Shown here: positions 10,860-23,028 of the stretch, in pieces
Layout of the letters: each line of letters starts with the position of its first letter
Position numbering within the stretch: the stretch's first letter is position 1
Assembly: GCA_029891345.1 (NCBI GenBank)
Contig: CM056998.1
Coordinates: 174,664,239-174,728,238, forward strand
DNA length: 64,000 bases
DNA from: Dryococelus australis
Taxonomy: Eukaryota; Arthropoda; Insecta; Phasmatodea; Phasmatidae
Reading direction: 5' to 3'
Notes under the pieces: model-generated
The model's input: only the letters and a program-made list of their open reading frames with translations
The model's database searches: none
Told to the model about the DNA's origin: nothing
Translations under genes and position numbers: made by a program

Positions 10860-11970
10860 TTATGTACATATGGCTTGAGGGTAAACCTGTGGAATGAAGC
10901 AAGACATGATGGATGTCACTTGGAATAAAATGTGACCCTTAGGGAAATTATTACTTATTAAAATATATTGTATAAAATAAATAATAAAGCAATTTGCCCA
11001 AAGTTCCACTCGCAAAAGCGTGTGTAGGAAAAAAAAAAAAAAAGAAACTCGACCATGCCTTCGGTCTCCTATCTTAACACACAGCAGAAACTATCACACT
11101 GAAAAGTTACGGGACTGTCAGCCTGAGACCTTCCCTCATCTCGCCTGAGCACTAAGTTTGGGGAATGCGAGTGTGTTGGCAATTGGAGTATTGGCTATTT
11201 ACAAAGATGTACCTTACCATCATACATAGACATAGAGACGAGAGACACAGAAACACTTAAACACAAAGCACTTTGAACCAACTTGTACAATTCAATAAGC
11301 TAGAAAATGTTATGTCGCAACGTTTTTGATGTCGTGGTAAACTGTTTCTCGTTTGAGATTTTGTAAAATATTGCAGTTACCACATTAAATTGATACACAA
11401 CATAGTACATGCACTTAGGCAAAGAAAATCATTTCACAATGCTTTTACTGGCTTATTCAACTGTCTTTTAACTGTGAATTTCTGGGAAAAGTGTCATAAT
11501 GATTTACAAAACTGAAATACACAAAGGAAAATTTTAACAACTTCCTGTAGAAACTGCATATTTGAAAAATATGAACATTATTTACAACACTTCCAACTCT
11601 ATACCCAGTGGGTTGATAAAAAAAAACCTTTGACAATTTTCTTTATAACTGCATCAAGAGCAAACTTGACATATAACAACCATTTTAAAACTATCTACAA
11701 CAATACGTATAGGCTTTAAATGTGAAGGCACACATAGGCTCCCACAGGGGCTGATGTAGGGCAATTCACTTAACTCTCCCTACTAGACAATGGATGCCCC
11801 ATTTCAAACTAACTGTGGCTTTTCAATGAAGCACTCACTATTCTTCTTTTACTTGAACGATTTAATGCATACTTTGATGGTTACGCCCCCCCCCCCCCCC
11901 TGAACTCTAGCCCTTTTTTTTCTTTTAAACAGCTATCAGGCCAAAAGGAAAAAAAAATGCACTGGTTATT
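10860..11970. other. AT-rich stretch inside element A, no coding sequence
   Basis: Base composition drops to that of host introns. It includes an A run at about 11031 and a 15-base C run at 11886-11900. This may be a later insertion that replaced pol, but no terminal repeats were identified. Confidence 0.45.
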
Positions 11971-12359
11971 CGGAGCACTTGACTCGCTCATTTTCGGCAT
12001 CTTCGGTGGCCTTCCCCGCTTCCTCAGAGCAGAGTGTAGTGGATAAGGTCAGGTGTGTCAGATGGCGGGCCTCCAAGGGGCAATGCGGTATCTGCCTGGC
12101 GCAGGGTCACACCGGTAGGCCCGTGGTGGCTGGAGCTGCGACGTGGGTTCGCCCTCAGCCCCGGTCTGGAACAGACCGACAGGCGCTCAAGGGTGGTCGG
12201 CGACCCCATCATCCGAAACTGCTAACAGCGGTGCAGCGGCCAAGGACAGCGGTTCAGGTGGTGCTACTGCCCTCTTAGCTTGCTGCGTAGAGTTTGGGGG
12301 CTTGGCAGGCACCTACCCCTTGCTGGTACAATGTTTAATATCCTCTTGTTTTGGGGCTT

Positions 12360-12580
12360 GTCCCGGGTGTTGACCTCAGGAGAGGATGACTCCAGGACTC
12401 AGACGCCATCTGGGGCAGACTCTGTGGCAGGTTCTTTTCTGCTGCCCCTTCGGCTGAAGGCGGAGAAGGGTCCCGGGTGTCGACCTCTGCGGCAGCAGGA
12501 CTTTGGCAGCTATCTGGGGTAGGTTCTGTGGCAGGTATTCTTCTGCTACCCCTCCAGAAGGCAGCAGATTCACTTCCGCT
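12360..12580 (-). repeat. Two-copy tandem repeat, about 110 bp unit, in element A
   Basis: GTCCCGGGTGT(T/C)GACCTC recurs at about 12360 and 12471, and ATCTGGGG(C/T)AG...TCTGTGGCAGGT recurs at about 12406 and 12513. This gives a unit of roughly 105-111 bases present twice. It lies downstream of gag in the element's own orientation. Confidence 0.65.
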
Positions 12581-12716
12581 GGTTCAAGTAACCGTGAGCG
12601 GCTTCGCTCATGGCGGCAGGAGACACTTCCTCTGCCCTGCAGTCTCCACACAGGAAGGCCCGGAGGTTGACTGCTTCCACGCGTTGTCCAGGTATTTCGC
12701 GGTCGAGGGTACCAGC

Positions 12717-13800
12717 TCAATTAAAGGCCTTCAGAAGGGCCTGGTCAGAGTATGGACTTCCGGTTTGACCACCCCTTGGCAGTGGCGGTGTTTCCAAGTC
12801 GGTCATGGTGCTAGCAATACCAGCATTTCGTAGGAGGCAAAAAGGCGCTGTAAGGGGGGCAGGCGTGACATTGTCTCCTTCCATTCTTCCCGCTCCTTCT
12901 TGGCCGGTGTTGTATAAAAATGTGGTGGCGGGTTGGTGATGGAAGGCGAATGGCCTGTCCTCACATCTTCCTTCCTTCTGCTCATCTGCTGTCCAGCTCG
13001 TTCTGTTTCCTTGGCCCGGGCTATCATTTCTTCCAATATCTGGGGTTTTGGGCATTGTAGAAAGTTCCGGAGCTTGGGTAGAATTAGTCTCATTACTTTA
13101 TGGATACAGTTTTCTTAATTTTCTGTGGGGAAAAGGCGACAGAACATCTCAACTTTCCGGCGTATAAACAATTTAGCTTCTTCACTTTGGTTCTGGGTTC
13201 TACGGTAAAATTCAGTAGTTAGGTTGGCTAACACTTCTCTGATGCCTTGCCTTTGAGCTGACTTTGGGTCCCGTTTATTCATTGTTTGGGTAGGATGTCA
13301 TGTTCGCGCAGTTCTTTCTCGCACTCAGCGAGGAATATAAGTGTGTCTTCATGGGGCTGTCCCGCGAAGTCGGGCTTCTGTGGGTCTCTGCTGGTCCTGA
13401 CCGGGCATGATTTGAGTGCATGTCCTGAGTTTAGGGGGTGGGGAGTGTTAGTATTTGGCTGCACGCCGACAGACTTTGTATCTGTAATCCATGCCTGGTT
13501 GGGTTATTTGTTCTTCAGGTCAGTCGATACATTGGTGGTGGAAGTTCTCAGGACAAATTATACATCTGACAATATATCCGCTGTGACCTGGACAGGTCAC
13601 CCATTCCATGTCGAGTTCTGCATTCCTTGCACCGGAATTGCAATCCATCTGTGTCTAACGACGTCTGTCCAGCCCAGGCAGATGTAATGGAACGGGCACT
13701 GGCCGTGTGTGCACTCAATCCGGTAAATCCCTTCTCCCAGGCAACCCATTCTGGTGCACCATTCGTCGTGAGTGGCCGCCATGGTGCCTCAACCAGCTCA
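12717..13800 (-). pseudogene. Gag of element A with PHD-like zinc finger(s), frameshifted
   Basis: The gag begins at an ATG in good context (CACCATGG, 13782 on the - strand). An N-terminal cysteine/histidine finger follows: CTRMGC, IEC, FHYICLGW, then CKEC in another frame (complement of 13620-13631). A second finger remnant (CPGHSGYIVRC, IIC, FHHQC, VCRR) is encoded at about 13462-13594. The gag core appears at 13279-13464 (DFAGQPHEDTLIFLAECEKE) and matches element C's DFAGCPHEDPVAFMQECEKE. A further conserved helix region is at about 12990-13093 (LPKLRNFL). Several frameshifts separate these segments, so no intact protein is made. The fourth zinc ligand of finger 1 is replaced or displaced. 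Confidence 0.75.
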
Positions 13801-13905
13801 TTCTCGATTATGTCTTTTCTGACGTACTTGTAGTCGTTTGAGCGCCACGGGGTGTTTACAGACTCCCTGAAGTCTGGCCTAGTTAAATTGGTTTCACTCG
13901 GCTAG

Positions 13906-14720
13906 TGGATGCTAGGCGTGTCCTGTAGGTGTGCGTCTTACTCTTTGCATAATACGGGGACTCTGCCCATATACAGCTTCAGCCTCATGGGCTGGCAGCT
14001 GGGTATGAAATCAGAGGTTTGGCTCGGACCACTCGGAGGGTGACTTTGCTTGGCTGGTATGGCAGCGGGTAGAGTTGGAACAGTAAGTCTATGGAGTATT
14101 GCAGCAGGGGGGAGGAGGAGAGGTGTGTGTGGTGAAGAGTTCAGGAGTTGGTAGATCTTCGGCACCACTATGGTGCAATGAGAGACAGAGGTAGGAGACA
14201 TCTCAGGGTTGCCACAGGTCTGTAAATCAGGGAAATGTCAGGGAATTTTCCATTGGAAAAAAGGTGGCAACCCTTCTGTCAGTTGCTTGAAGACTGGTCA
14301 CGAGCCTTGGGGCACTCCGCTATTTATACTCCTCTGGTGGCTTGCCCCGTCTTCATCTGGCATAGGGGTTGTTCTGGAGAGGGGGTAGCAGGTGCGAAGT
14401 GCGTGCCATAGATCCTTGGTGAGAGTCACGCCAGGCCGGCGTGGGATCCAGTTTCAAGCCTTGGTGCTAGAACTGTCATCTGGCGGCACTTGGTGAACCT
14501 TGACACCTGGCTTCGGTGGCTCAGCCGGTGAATAATAATTACAGCAGGGAGCGTCCACCCTCTTCCTTAGTAGATAAAACAATCTCTGGTGCCTCGCTGA
14601 GGGTGGCGGTCAATTCAAACTCCTTTGCAACTGCACCACGTTCATTCGTACTGATGATTAGAAGGTGATTAATAGAATCTGAGAAGGATGTCGTGCATCT
14701 TGAAAAAGAGGTCATGCGTC
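13906..14720 (-). mobile_element. Gypsy element A, 5' LTR (right)
   Basis: This is the direct repeat of the left LTR, about 815 bp, with ends TGGATGCT...CATGCGTC(G). On the - strand TATAAATA (complement of 14321-14328) is a plausible TATA box. This copy carries a roughly 70 bp MITE at 14204-14275 that is absent from the left LTR. Clear target-site duplications were not found at the outer edges. Confidence 0.85.
14204..14275. mobile_element. Tiny MITE in the LTR (AGGGTTGCCAC ends)
   Basis: The insert begins AGGGTTGCCAC and ends GGTGGCAACCCT, a near-perfect inverted repeat of about 11 bases around a roughly 50 base core containing GGGAAATGTCAGGGAATT. The matching place in the left LTR (about 10020) lacks it, so it inserted after element A arrived. 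The terminal sequence recalls small hAT-type MITEs; that assignment is from memory. Confidence 0.75.
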
Positions 14721-16739
14721 GAGCCTACTTTCCAGAGGATAGAAAGGCTTATGAGATCACTTTCCTGTCTGAATATGTGTGCATGTGTCAACAGAATTTC
14801 ACCAAACTGGGTACACATATAGTACTTAGTGAAGATGCCTGACCTTTATAGTTTTTGACCACATCAGACACTTGTTTTCGAAGTGACGTATTTTAACATT
14901 TATGGTTACTGTATGGCTTACGGGAACCACAGTATTTACCGCATTGCAAGCCAACCTTTTTTTATCATTTTGAATTTTCCAAAATCACCCCTCGGCTTAG
15001 ATCAGGACAGGCAAAATTACATACAGTTCCAACCAAGTATGTATAAAACAAGCTGATGAAATGGACAGTGTATATTTAGCAATACCGTTGCAGGTCTAAT
15101 AATAATATAATAAAGTGTTCCGAATACATAAAAACGTGCAGTTTTTGTGTCACGCGCATCTCCTATAGCCTGGCTGGGTGTGACCTCTAACAAGGTCATA
15201 GCGGGTGGTGGCAGTCGCGGAGTATACATGACTATGGCACAGTGCCGTATCTACAATCTACCAGCCCCATTACCCATCTCCAGCTGTATTCATATCACAG
15301 AAATCTTATCTAAACTACCGCTGTTTAAAATGGTTTTATGATCCACTAATTTTCTGAGCAAATATTTATTTACTTGAAAATCTAAAACTAAAAGTTAGCC
15401 ACAGAGAAGACAATTTCTAAAAAAGCAATTTTTATCAGATGCTGCTGCTGTTCTTCTAAACTCTTGACACATCTGCGCACCATACCGTCTTCACAAACAA
15501 AGTTTGAAAATGAGGGGCAGGACACAGAACAGAAGAAGCAAAGTGGGCGCCAGAAGGGAAGACAGACTAGGCAATTATTCCTGAGGGTTGGGGGGGGGGG
15601 GGGAGTTGATGTCTGTTTTGCAGCACCTGAATGTCTACATAAATAAACCATTCAAAGACTCTCTTAAAACGTTTTACATACACTGTGCTCTTTCCGAGAA
15701 CCAATAAAAAAAAATATGATAATGAGGTACTCCTGTGTCATGTGTTATTAATTGTTACTCATTACAATTTTTTTACAGTAGTAGTGCTATTCTTACAAAT
15801 TATTATTATTAAAATTAATAATTACTCATTATCATTACTTTTTTTTTACAGTTGTAGTGCTTTTCTTTCAAATTGATAGTACAACTAAAAAACCAAAAGC
15901 CACAGCAGTGTACATAATTTGTTGTAAGGTAACAATATAAATAAATAAAATTTTAAGTGACATCATTAGATGTAATGGTTAAGTACTTTGAGACATGATT
16001 TCATGGTGTAAACAACCTGAACTGCATTTCTTTATTCCCTTTCATTACGCATCAGCTTCCTGCCGCGCTCTCGCTCAATCACCAAATTTCATTATTTCCC
16101 TTTCCCTACTGCTGCTCTCTCCCTTCTACTTCTTCATCGCTCTCTTCCCCCCTAGTCTTCCCATTCCTTTCTCCTCCTAGCCCCGCCCAACTGTTCTGCG
16201 CACGACACTGCCAGCCACTCTCAAACCTCCAAGCTCCCCTACCCTCTCGTCATTTCTCTCCCACGCTCTCTCTTCACCTCTTCTCACCCCCCCCCCCCCC
16301 CCCCCCCTCCCCAAGTCAGTTCCAAAACCAGTGAGCGCTGAACAAAGCATTCTCATCCTCTTGTTGCTCCTAAACCCCCCCCCCCCCCCCCCCTCCAATT
16401 CATCCTCTTTTTCCACTTTGATAACATATCAATCTGTAACAAAAAGAGTTTTTTTTTTTTGTCCTCTCCCTACATTCACGTGCGTGGCATCTTTTCACCA
16501 CTTCCGCCCCTTTCCTCCTCCCCCTTCTGCCTTCCTCATCCCTACCTATTCAGGTCCGTGGATGTGAAAAATTTGACACAAATAACTCACCACGTGCTCT
16601 CAGCTGATAGAGAGTGCGGAAGACGTTCAAAAGTCTTCTTGCATTCTGCATCGTGTAATTTTTTTCCCCCGAGGGTTTAAAAGTTAGGGGTCAGCTTGCA
16701 TTCAGTGTTGGCTTAAAATGCGGTAAATACGGCATTCGC
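14721..16739. other. ACER intron 3, no gene; C/T-rich tract
   Basis: Low-complexity pyrimidine-rich sequence occupies about 16050-16560, including C runs of about 21 (16287-16307) and 19 (16375-16393) bases. A 14-base G run lies at 15590-15603. Reading frames across these tracts are composition artefacts. Confidence 0.55.
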
Positions 16740-17690
16740 CCGATTTAAACAGAATTTTGTATACGGGCAGAGCATCACGTAAGCATTAAGTATGATATAG
16801 ATATTGTTCTGAGCCCGCCATTTCGTAAGATAGCACCAAATGAAAAATAAAACTACATTATATCTCAAACTAGTAAACTAGTTCTCACCCAATTTCATAT
16901 GTAAGTAATATCATAACAGGCCAAGTAAATGAAAGTAATTGAACTTGATTAGAATTTGGCAGAACAAGTAGTACTGTGGCAGATAATGTTAAATGGTATG
17001 TTTTAAGTACAACAGACACTAATTTTTAAAATGGTGGCTATACAGCCATTTTAGCTTGGAATGCTGTATCATTGAAACCATTTAATCAATTCAAACTTAA
17101 CTTTGTTTGCTGACAGTAGATATTACAACTATCGACTATTTCTACAAGAAGCATATTTAGTCCATCAGTTTGTAAAATATTACCATAAGAATAAAGTTTT
17201 TATGCCATATCTCAGAGAACAATCAATGCATTCTTACAAAATTTGGTGAAGTTATACTGTGATAGGCCATATAAATATATGAATTCTTAAGTGTGACAAA
17301 CACTTTCAAAATGGCAGCTATAAAATAATTTTGGCTTAGTGTGCTATAGCTGCGAATCCGTGTAATCAATTTCAACTTAATTTTGTATACTGGCAGTGTG
17401 CAATCATTGAATGTGCTAATATATAACTTTGTGTTCCTCAATTTATGAAGATCGTTACAGGAAAAATGTGGAGATTTTACGCCATAGCTCGGTGACCAAT
17501 CAACCAATTTACACCAAATTCTTTACATGAGTACCGCTATGGTAGGCGTAAACTAACATGTTTTAGTGGCTCAGTAACTTATTTTCAAAATGATGGCCTT
17601 GTAAATATTTTAGGTTACAAAATTCTATCATTCAAAACATTAAACTGATTAAATTTGAAGTTGGTGTACCGGATCTGATCACCGTAATGC
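16740..17690. repeat. Diverged tandem array, about 280 bp unit
   Basis: The same succession of words recurs at about 17019, 17299 and 17575 (…TTTTCAAAATGGCAGC…TTTTGGCTTAG…). It also recurs around 17085 and 17370 (AATCAATT(T)CAACTTAA.TTTGT.T.CTG(A/G)CAG), and a partial start lies at about 16743. Spacing is 276-285 bases. Copies are strongly diverged, so the array is old. No coding potential is evident. Confidence 0.6.
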
Positions 17691-17699
17691 ATTTAGTTG

Positions 17700-17845
17700 C
17701 ATACTAGGTTATAGTACACAGTCTTCTGGGTTCGAGTCCTGGGTAAGACTAGTGTGTATTTGTAACTGTCTCACTCCTGTTGCATATGTTTCTCGTGTCA
17801 TCTCTAACGATATTGCTTTAGACGAGACAAGTCCTACCTACCAAC
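17700..17845 (+). repeat. SINE fragment
   Basis: GGGTTCGAGTCCTGGG at about 17730 is a pol III B box. About 70 bases later GTCATCTCTAACGATATTGC and GACGAGAC match the body of the SINE at 893-1117 in the opposite orientation. The A-box part is degraded. Confidence 0.6.
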
Positions 17846-18314
17846 TCAACTTTTAATGACTTATTTAAAAATTAATTGCACCCCTTTTGAAGAAAGTAGG
17901 TTTATTTGTTATATGAGTAACATCTTGTTTCAATTGGCAGACGTCATCTTAAAAAAATGATACTCAAGAGGCTTATACTTGGCCTCTCCTTGTCTCCGAA
18001 ATGTTAAAATCAAGTGGTGCAAGGATTTACTGACCATCGTAAGTCCATGTTCAATCGTCTCTGGCATAAAATCAAAAGGATTTTTGCATGAAGTAATAAT
18101 TTAATTTAGTACTCAAATGTCTTCTGAATAAAATGTCACAGAATTGTATCTGCAACTTCATTGGTGCCAATCAGTTAACAAAATAGTAACACTGAAACCG
18201 CCTACTTTTTTTCTGAATAAGAATTAAATGTTTGGTGCCCTTTTGTGGAGAAATCTGACAGTATTTCAACAAAATATTAATGAACAGATGTCATCTGAAT
18301 ATGTAAAATAATAC

Positions 18315-18556
18315 TATAAGCTGGTCACGTTGAAGTGAGCACTTTTGAGGCCATATTTACTTTTTTCTTTCAGCCATTTTTTATTCTTTAACCACATTTT
18401 TTAAAATAAATATTGTCATGTAAATAACAAACACAGTGTCCATATTCTGCTACACTCGGAAGTTAACATCTAAGGCTACAATAAAATATACTTGTAGACT
18501 ATTATTCCAAATGAGATCGCTTTCAAAGGTGCTCACCTTACCGTGAACAGCATATA
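18315..18556 (+). mobile_element. MITE, family I (copy 2)
   Basis: It is 242 bp with imperfect inverted repeats of about 35 bases. The left end reads TATAAGCTGGTCACGTTGAA. The complement of the right end reads TATATGCTGTTCACGGTAAG, and both then continue GTGAGCAC.TTTGA. The subterminal ATTATTCCAAATGAG is also found in the remnant ending at 49031. Confidence 0.75.
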
Positions 18557-18874
18557 CAGAAAGGTAGGCAACCTTTTCAGTCAATTAATTACAAAAACTG
18601 TAACATTGGACATTGTGTACTTATTTGAGAGTGCAAATAACATTTTTTTTATGGCTTCTTCTGGAAAAAAATAGAACATATTTCAATGAAACCATATTTT
18701 ATATTAATGGAAGACATATACAATAAAATGATACTAAGAAGGTAATTGTGACTACTTTGTCCCCAGACATTACAACTTTAACTATTGGACATGGTCTAAC
18801 TTTCTCAGAGTAAAAATTGTGTTGGTGGTGGTCGCTTGCTGGAAAATGTTAACATTTCAACATAATGTTAGTTT

Positions 18875-19048
18875 CAGTAAAACTCTGTTAAGACGTTTTT
18901 GAAGGAACTGAAAAAATAATGCTTATTACCCAGGAAAACCTCTTAAAAGGGTCAAGTTACACATGTGGGTATAGACAACGTTCAAAATTATTCAACTTAT
19001 TTAGTAGGAAAGCTTCTTAAATGAAAACTTCTTAACAGGGTTTCACTG
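18875..19048. mobile_element. Tigger-like MITE
   Basis: The element starts CAGTAAAACTCTGTTAAGAC and the complement of its end starts CAGTGAAACCCTGTTAAGAA, giving 20-base inverted repeats of the pogo/Tigger type. It is 174 bp long. An internal echo of the terminal words (AAAACCTCTTAAAAGGG, AAAGCTTCTTAAATG) is present. Confidence 0.75.
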
Positions 19049-19180
19049 TATTAATAAACATGTTCTGAGCAAATTATGCCACAGAAGCATATCTACGACT
19101 TTCCTTGTCAACAAACATTACAAAAACTGTTTCATTGTGCACGCCGTACTTTTTTGGGTGTTGTTTGAAAACTAACCTGA

Positions 19181-21716
19181 AGCTTTGTTGTTTATACCAC
19201 ACACTAACACTACTTTCTGAAGCCCAGGTTACTGAATATCTGGTTTAAACGGACTGTATAAAGGCACTGAAGGTCACATTTGTGTTATGTCTGATGAATC
19301 CAGTAAAAGGGTAGATGATGGGGGTGTGGGGGGGGGGGGGAGGGGTAAAAGGTTGTAAGTGATGATGCGAGAATGTATCCCTCTCAAATCCATCAGACTG
19401 GCAGAAAGGTGAAAGTCACAATGGGAGGAAGACTTGCAGTGGTTTCACAGCCCAGAGTTGTATTTGTGAATCAATTTGTACGCTTCCATGTGGCTGCTGG
19501 CATGTCTAAAAAATATAAAAGGCTATAATAATTTATCAACAGACAGTTATCAAAACCCAAGATAAAGCCAAGTCCAGATAACATACGCAAAGTGAGAAAA
19601 CAAAGGAATGAGAGCATGACAGGAAATCTACTGATGATAGTCATATTGCGCGTGGAAACATTTCGGTCACTTGAGGGGTGGAGGGTGGACGTAGTTAATG
19701 TTTTGGCTAGTGTTCCTAGGGAGGTGATATCTATTTTTAGATGAGCTGGCACGGCCCATACAGGGTTCACCAAGAGAAACGCAATGCACTGCAACCAAAG
19801 AATTACAACATATTTACTTTTCTGCAGATTTTCCTTTCTTTTTTTTTCACCCAAATTTATTATGGTATCTCAGAAATGAGTAGTTATTACAGTTACTTTA
19901 AATAAGGTCAATATAGAAAGGTTCTACTTTATATGTTGCAGTTTTTAAGTGCTTTGTTTGGGTAGTAATGCAGTTCATCATTTATTATGACAAAACTAAT
20001 TTATTTATTTTTAGATTTTTTTATTATTATGTACTGTGTAGAACATAGTTTTTTTGTTTATTTACGTAAAGTCTGAAAGTAATGCATTTTATTTATTATG
20101 TAATTTGTTAATTATGATCTTTGACAAAAATTATACTGTTTTGGATTGGATTAATTGATCGTCATCTTTGGTAACCTCTATACAGCATAAATTCTTCCAA
20201 CAAACTCAACATTTTGGTTCCAATAAGTATATACATCAGAACCTGACTGATACAGCCCCTCACATTTTCTGAGAATAGAATCGTTAGTTAGGGATGGTTA
20301 CAATAGACCTGTTGGGAAATTTTTGGCCCATTTTGACCCACCGACTCCTATACCTATACATTAAAATTTTCAATTTCTAGTATGATAGCCATATTCGATT
20401 GTCTGGCATGAAAATAACAAGTTTTTTAAAAATAAATATAATTTTTTTAAGAGGCATAATGGACAAGCCTGTGTTGCCACAACAGAGCCTAAACAGTACA
20501 ATTTGTAACTTTTAGTGAATGTGTGTCGTACACAAATAATTTTACACGTCATCGAAGTGATTAATGCAATAAATTCAATAATACAAAATTTGCTTGCTGC
20601 AATCATAATACAAATGCTTTGATTAAATTGATAAGATAATAAAAGGCAACAAACTCTTAAAAATATACAATGTATTGCCGAAAAATTCACAACTGAGGGG
20701 CAGTTGTATTAAACCTAGAAAATGCTCTCATTTGAATAAAACCAATTAAAAAATAATTAAAAATGCAACGTAATGAGGGGCTGTCGTAAGGATCCTAGCA
20801 AAAGCCCTCATTACTAAAATTTACACTGAATAATAAAATGGGCCCTGAGCAAATAGCAAACAAATTAAAATAAGTGGTTTAAAAATGCACCCAATAATAC
20901 GTAGCAGATTGGCCATCTGGGTATTTTTAAAAACAAGCAAACTGCTGACTAGAAATGGACTGCCAAATGTCACAAAAACAATACATTAAAGAAGAAAATG
21001 ATACTGTCATGAAGGTAGGTAGATAATTGGGTGTAACGTATCGTCGACAGCGAGATCATTAGAGACGGGATACTGCCATGAAGCGGCTTTAGTTGCACCA
21101 AAGGGAATTTTGAAAGGCTACCATACCAGAATTTAGGAGGGAAAAACCTACTAAACAACAGCACAACCCGAAACACCATAAAACTACGCCACTATTAATT
21201 TAAAAACTATGAACACATTTAAAATAGCCAACTGCAGTCGTATACTCTCATGATTCACTGTTCCACAGCAAAATGTTCAATGAAGTAATCAGTCAGCTGC
21301 ATCGAAGTAGCTAGTAATGGTGCTAGGAAGTAGAAGTCGAGAAGTGAGCTCCCAGTTACATTAAGCAGGCAGAGCTAGCAGACAGAAACAAAATGTGCCA
21401 GAACAAAATGTGCATGCGTGGGGGGAGAGGGAAGCCAAGCATGCACACTTGCTTGCCGACGAACATAAACGCAGTTGGTGCCACTAAGTATAGTGCGCAA
21501 CATGCCAGTGGCGCAATTGGAAAGTCCCTTTTCATTGACTTCAACTGAGCATGCAGCATCATTTCCTGCAGCATTATAGTACACTGATATCATGGGTCCT
21601 GTGTTTTATGAATGCCTTTACACTCGTGGAAGCTGACAACTTGACCATTAGATATAATGAAGCACATCTGACAGCTGCATTTTATATGTAGCTATTGTTC
21701 ACATAACATTGGAAGT
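19181..21716. other. ACER intron 3, no gene supported
   Basis: AT-rich sequence. A 127-codon - strand frame at 19471-19854 has hydrophobic stretches but resembles no family I know and is likely chance or an old repeat. A 13-base G run lies at 19328-19340. A SINE remnant with the ATTAGAGACGG core is at about 21031-21085 on the - strand. Confidence 0.5.
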
Positions 21717-23018
21717 GATGCGCAACGTCTTTTCAACTAATCTAAATTGACTTCTACTCATCAGTGTGGACCACTTTGCCGCACCCCAACGGAGTTTAAT
21801 TGGCAGTACAATCTTCTGGATGCCAAGAACTTGTACTGTTTACCCAACGGTAAAAGAAGAACGCTCATATCTTAAAGAAATTGTACTGTTTACCATTCGA
21901 GCCACCGAGATGATGCTTCAAAGTCGCCTAGTACTAGAGTACGCCGAGGGATTGCACCAGTAGTATCAACCGCCAAGACATGCAGCAGCTGGAACTCGTA
22001 GTGTTAGAACATTACCAAGTAAACATCAAGCCCATCAAGGGACAGCAGGAGACCGGAAGTATTTTTAACCGTTTTTTCAAACTCAGCATAGGACTGCTAG
22101 TTTCTCCTCTAGAAAACTCGTACGTCAGAAACACCCACACATTAGACGTCCACCTTTCTATGCACCCTAGTGTATAGAACAGTAGAGCCACGACCACTAG
22201 AAACTTATCCTCTTAGGACTGGACGACAATCAGTCCAGGTTCTTCTTTGCCCACTGCACTTCTGGTGCCGGAGGGAGTATTTTCCCGGGTCTGACCCTTT
22301 GGGGAACTCGCCTAAGTATTGTGATTGTTATCCATTATGAAACATGATGCTCCGTATCCGCCGCACTTCGGGTGCCGGATGCTGGGATAGAGGGCAGCAA
22401 TTATGGTGCATGGAAGTACATCTAGATAAGGGCGAATGTCACCTGGTCCACTTCCGCGGGACTGGTATTAGAGAATATCTACCTCATGCCCTACTCCTAT
22501 ATGAGTGGTAATGGTAAGAGGGTGGAAAAGGCTGTTACCACCTCTAAATGCCAACAAGAGCTTTCCCCAACGCAACTGTACCCGGGAGAAAGCTCAAGTA
22601 GCCCACCAGCTTTGTTCGAGCCACCCACCAAGACTGACGGAGAAATCCACCCTATAGTCCAGGCCTTCTTCTGGGGTAAGGAATTCCCATACAGCATTGC
22701 CAACCCCTGGATCCAAGGACACCAGCTCACTGAAACCACCAGGCCAACCAGCAGTGGCGACATCAATCTGCGCACCAGGCCCTGGTGCCAGCCCAAGTGC
22801 ATCATTTACCCAGGTATACAAGTGAAAGTGGTTCCACCCAGTTGTAAGGTTGTGCTTGTCATCCCCGACAGAAAGCCACAAGACTAGTCTTCTACGCTAG
22901 TTGGGCTCCTGTTCCGCTCTGCAACTAGAGTTCAAATTACCCCGGTGTGTCTGCCCTCGTACCCACCAAAACACTTGGGCCACGACGTGCCTCCTATCCC
23001 ATAGGACATAACACGTCG
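21717..23018 (+). mobile_element. Gypsy element B, probable 5' LTR (degenerate)
   Basis: The start TGATGCGCAACGTCTTTTCA resembles the LTR start of element A (TGACGCATGACCTCTTTTTCA on its own strand). The right limit is set by the primer-binding site at 23029. A block at about 22160-22200 (AGTAGAGCCACGACCACTAG) matches 56187-56226 and 26831-26870, the latter in the presumed 3' LTR. A 133-codon frame at 22486-22887 lies inside the LTR and is not considered a gene. The two LTRs are too diverged to align fully by eye. Confidence 0.55.
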
Positions 23019-23028
23019 AGACGTTTTC

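Larger units (their letters stand above)
10495..13905 (-). mobile_element. Gypsy element A, internal region lacking pol
   Basis: The internal region contains a recognisable but broken gag (about 12800-13800). It also has a tandemly repeated stretch at 12360-12580 and an AT-rich, non-Gypsy-like stretch at about 10860-11970. No protease, reverse transcriptase, RNase H or integrase motif was found in any frame, so element A could only move in trans. The leader just inside the 5' LTR matches those of elements B and C (GACTTCAGGGAGTCTG and CACCCCGTGGCGCTC, complement of 13840-13875), but the primer-binding site is not recognisable. Confidence 0.75.
17880..19180. repeat. Diverged tandem array, about 200 bp unit, with two nested MITEs
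   Basis: Related blocks start at about 18138, 18575, 18775 and 19117. They share ACATTACAA(A)AACT.TA.CATTGGACA, GTACTT.TTTG...AGAGT.AAAAT and AACATTTCAA.A.AATAT motifs. Subtracting the MITEs at 18315-18556 and 18875-19048 brings the spacing to roughly 170-200 bases. The array is therefore older than both insertions. Confidence 0.5.

Noticed and set aside
19471-19854. 127-codon - strand frame with hydrophobic segments
   Set aside because: AT-rich DNA readily encodes hydrophobic stretches; no family motif was recognised and it lies in an ACER intron.
22486-22887. 133-codon + strand frame
   Set aside because: It falls inside the presumed 5' LTR of element B, has no family resemblance, and overlaps equally long frames on the other strand.
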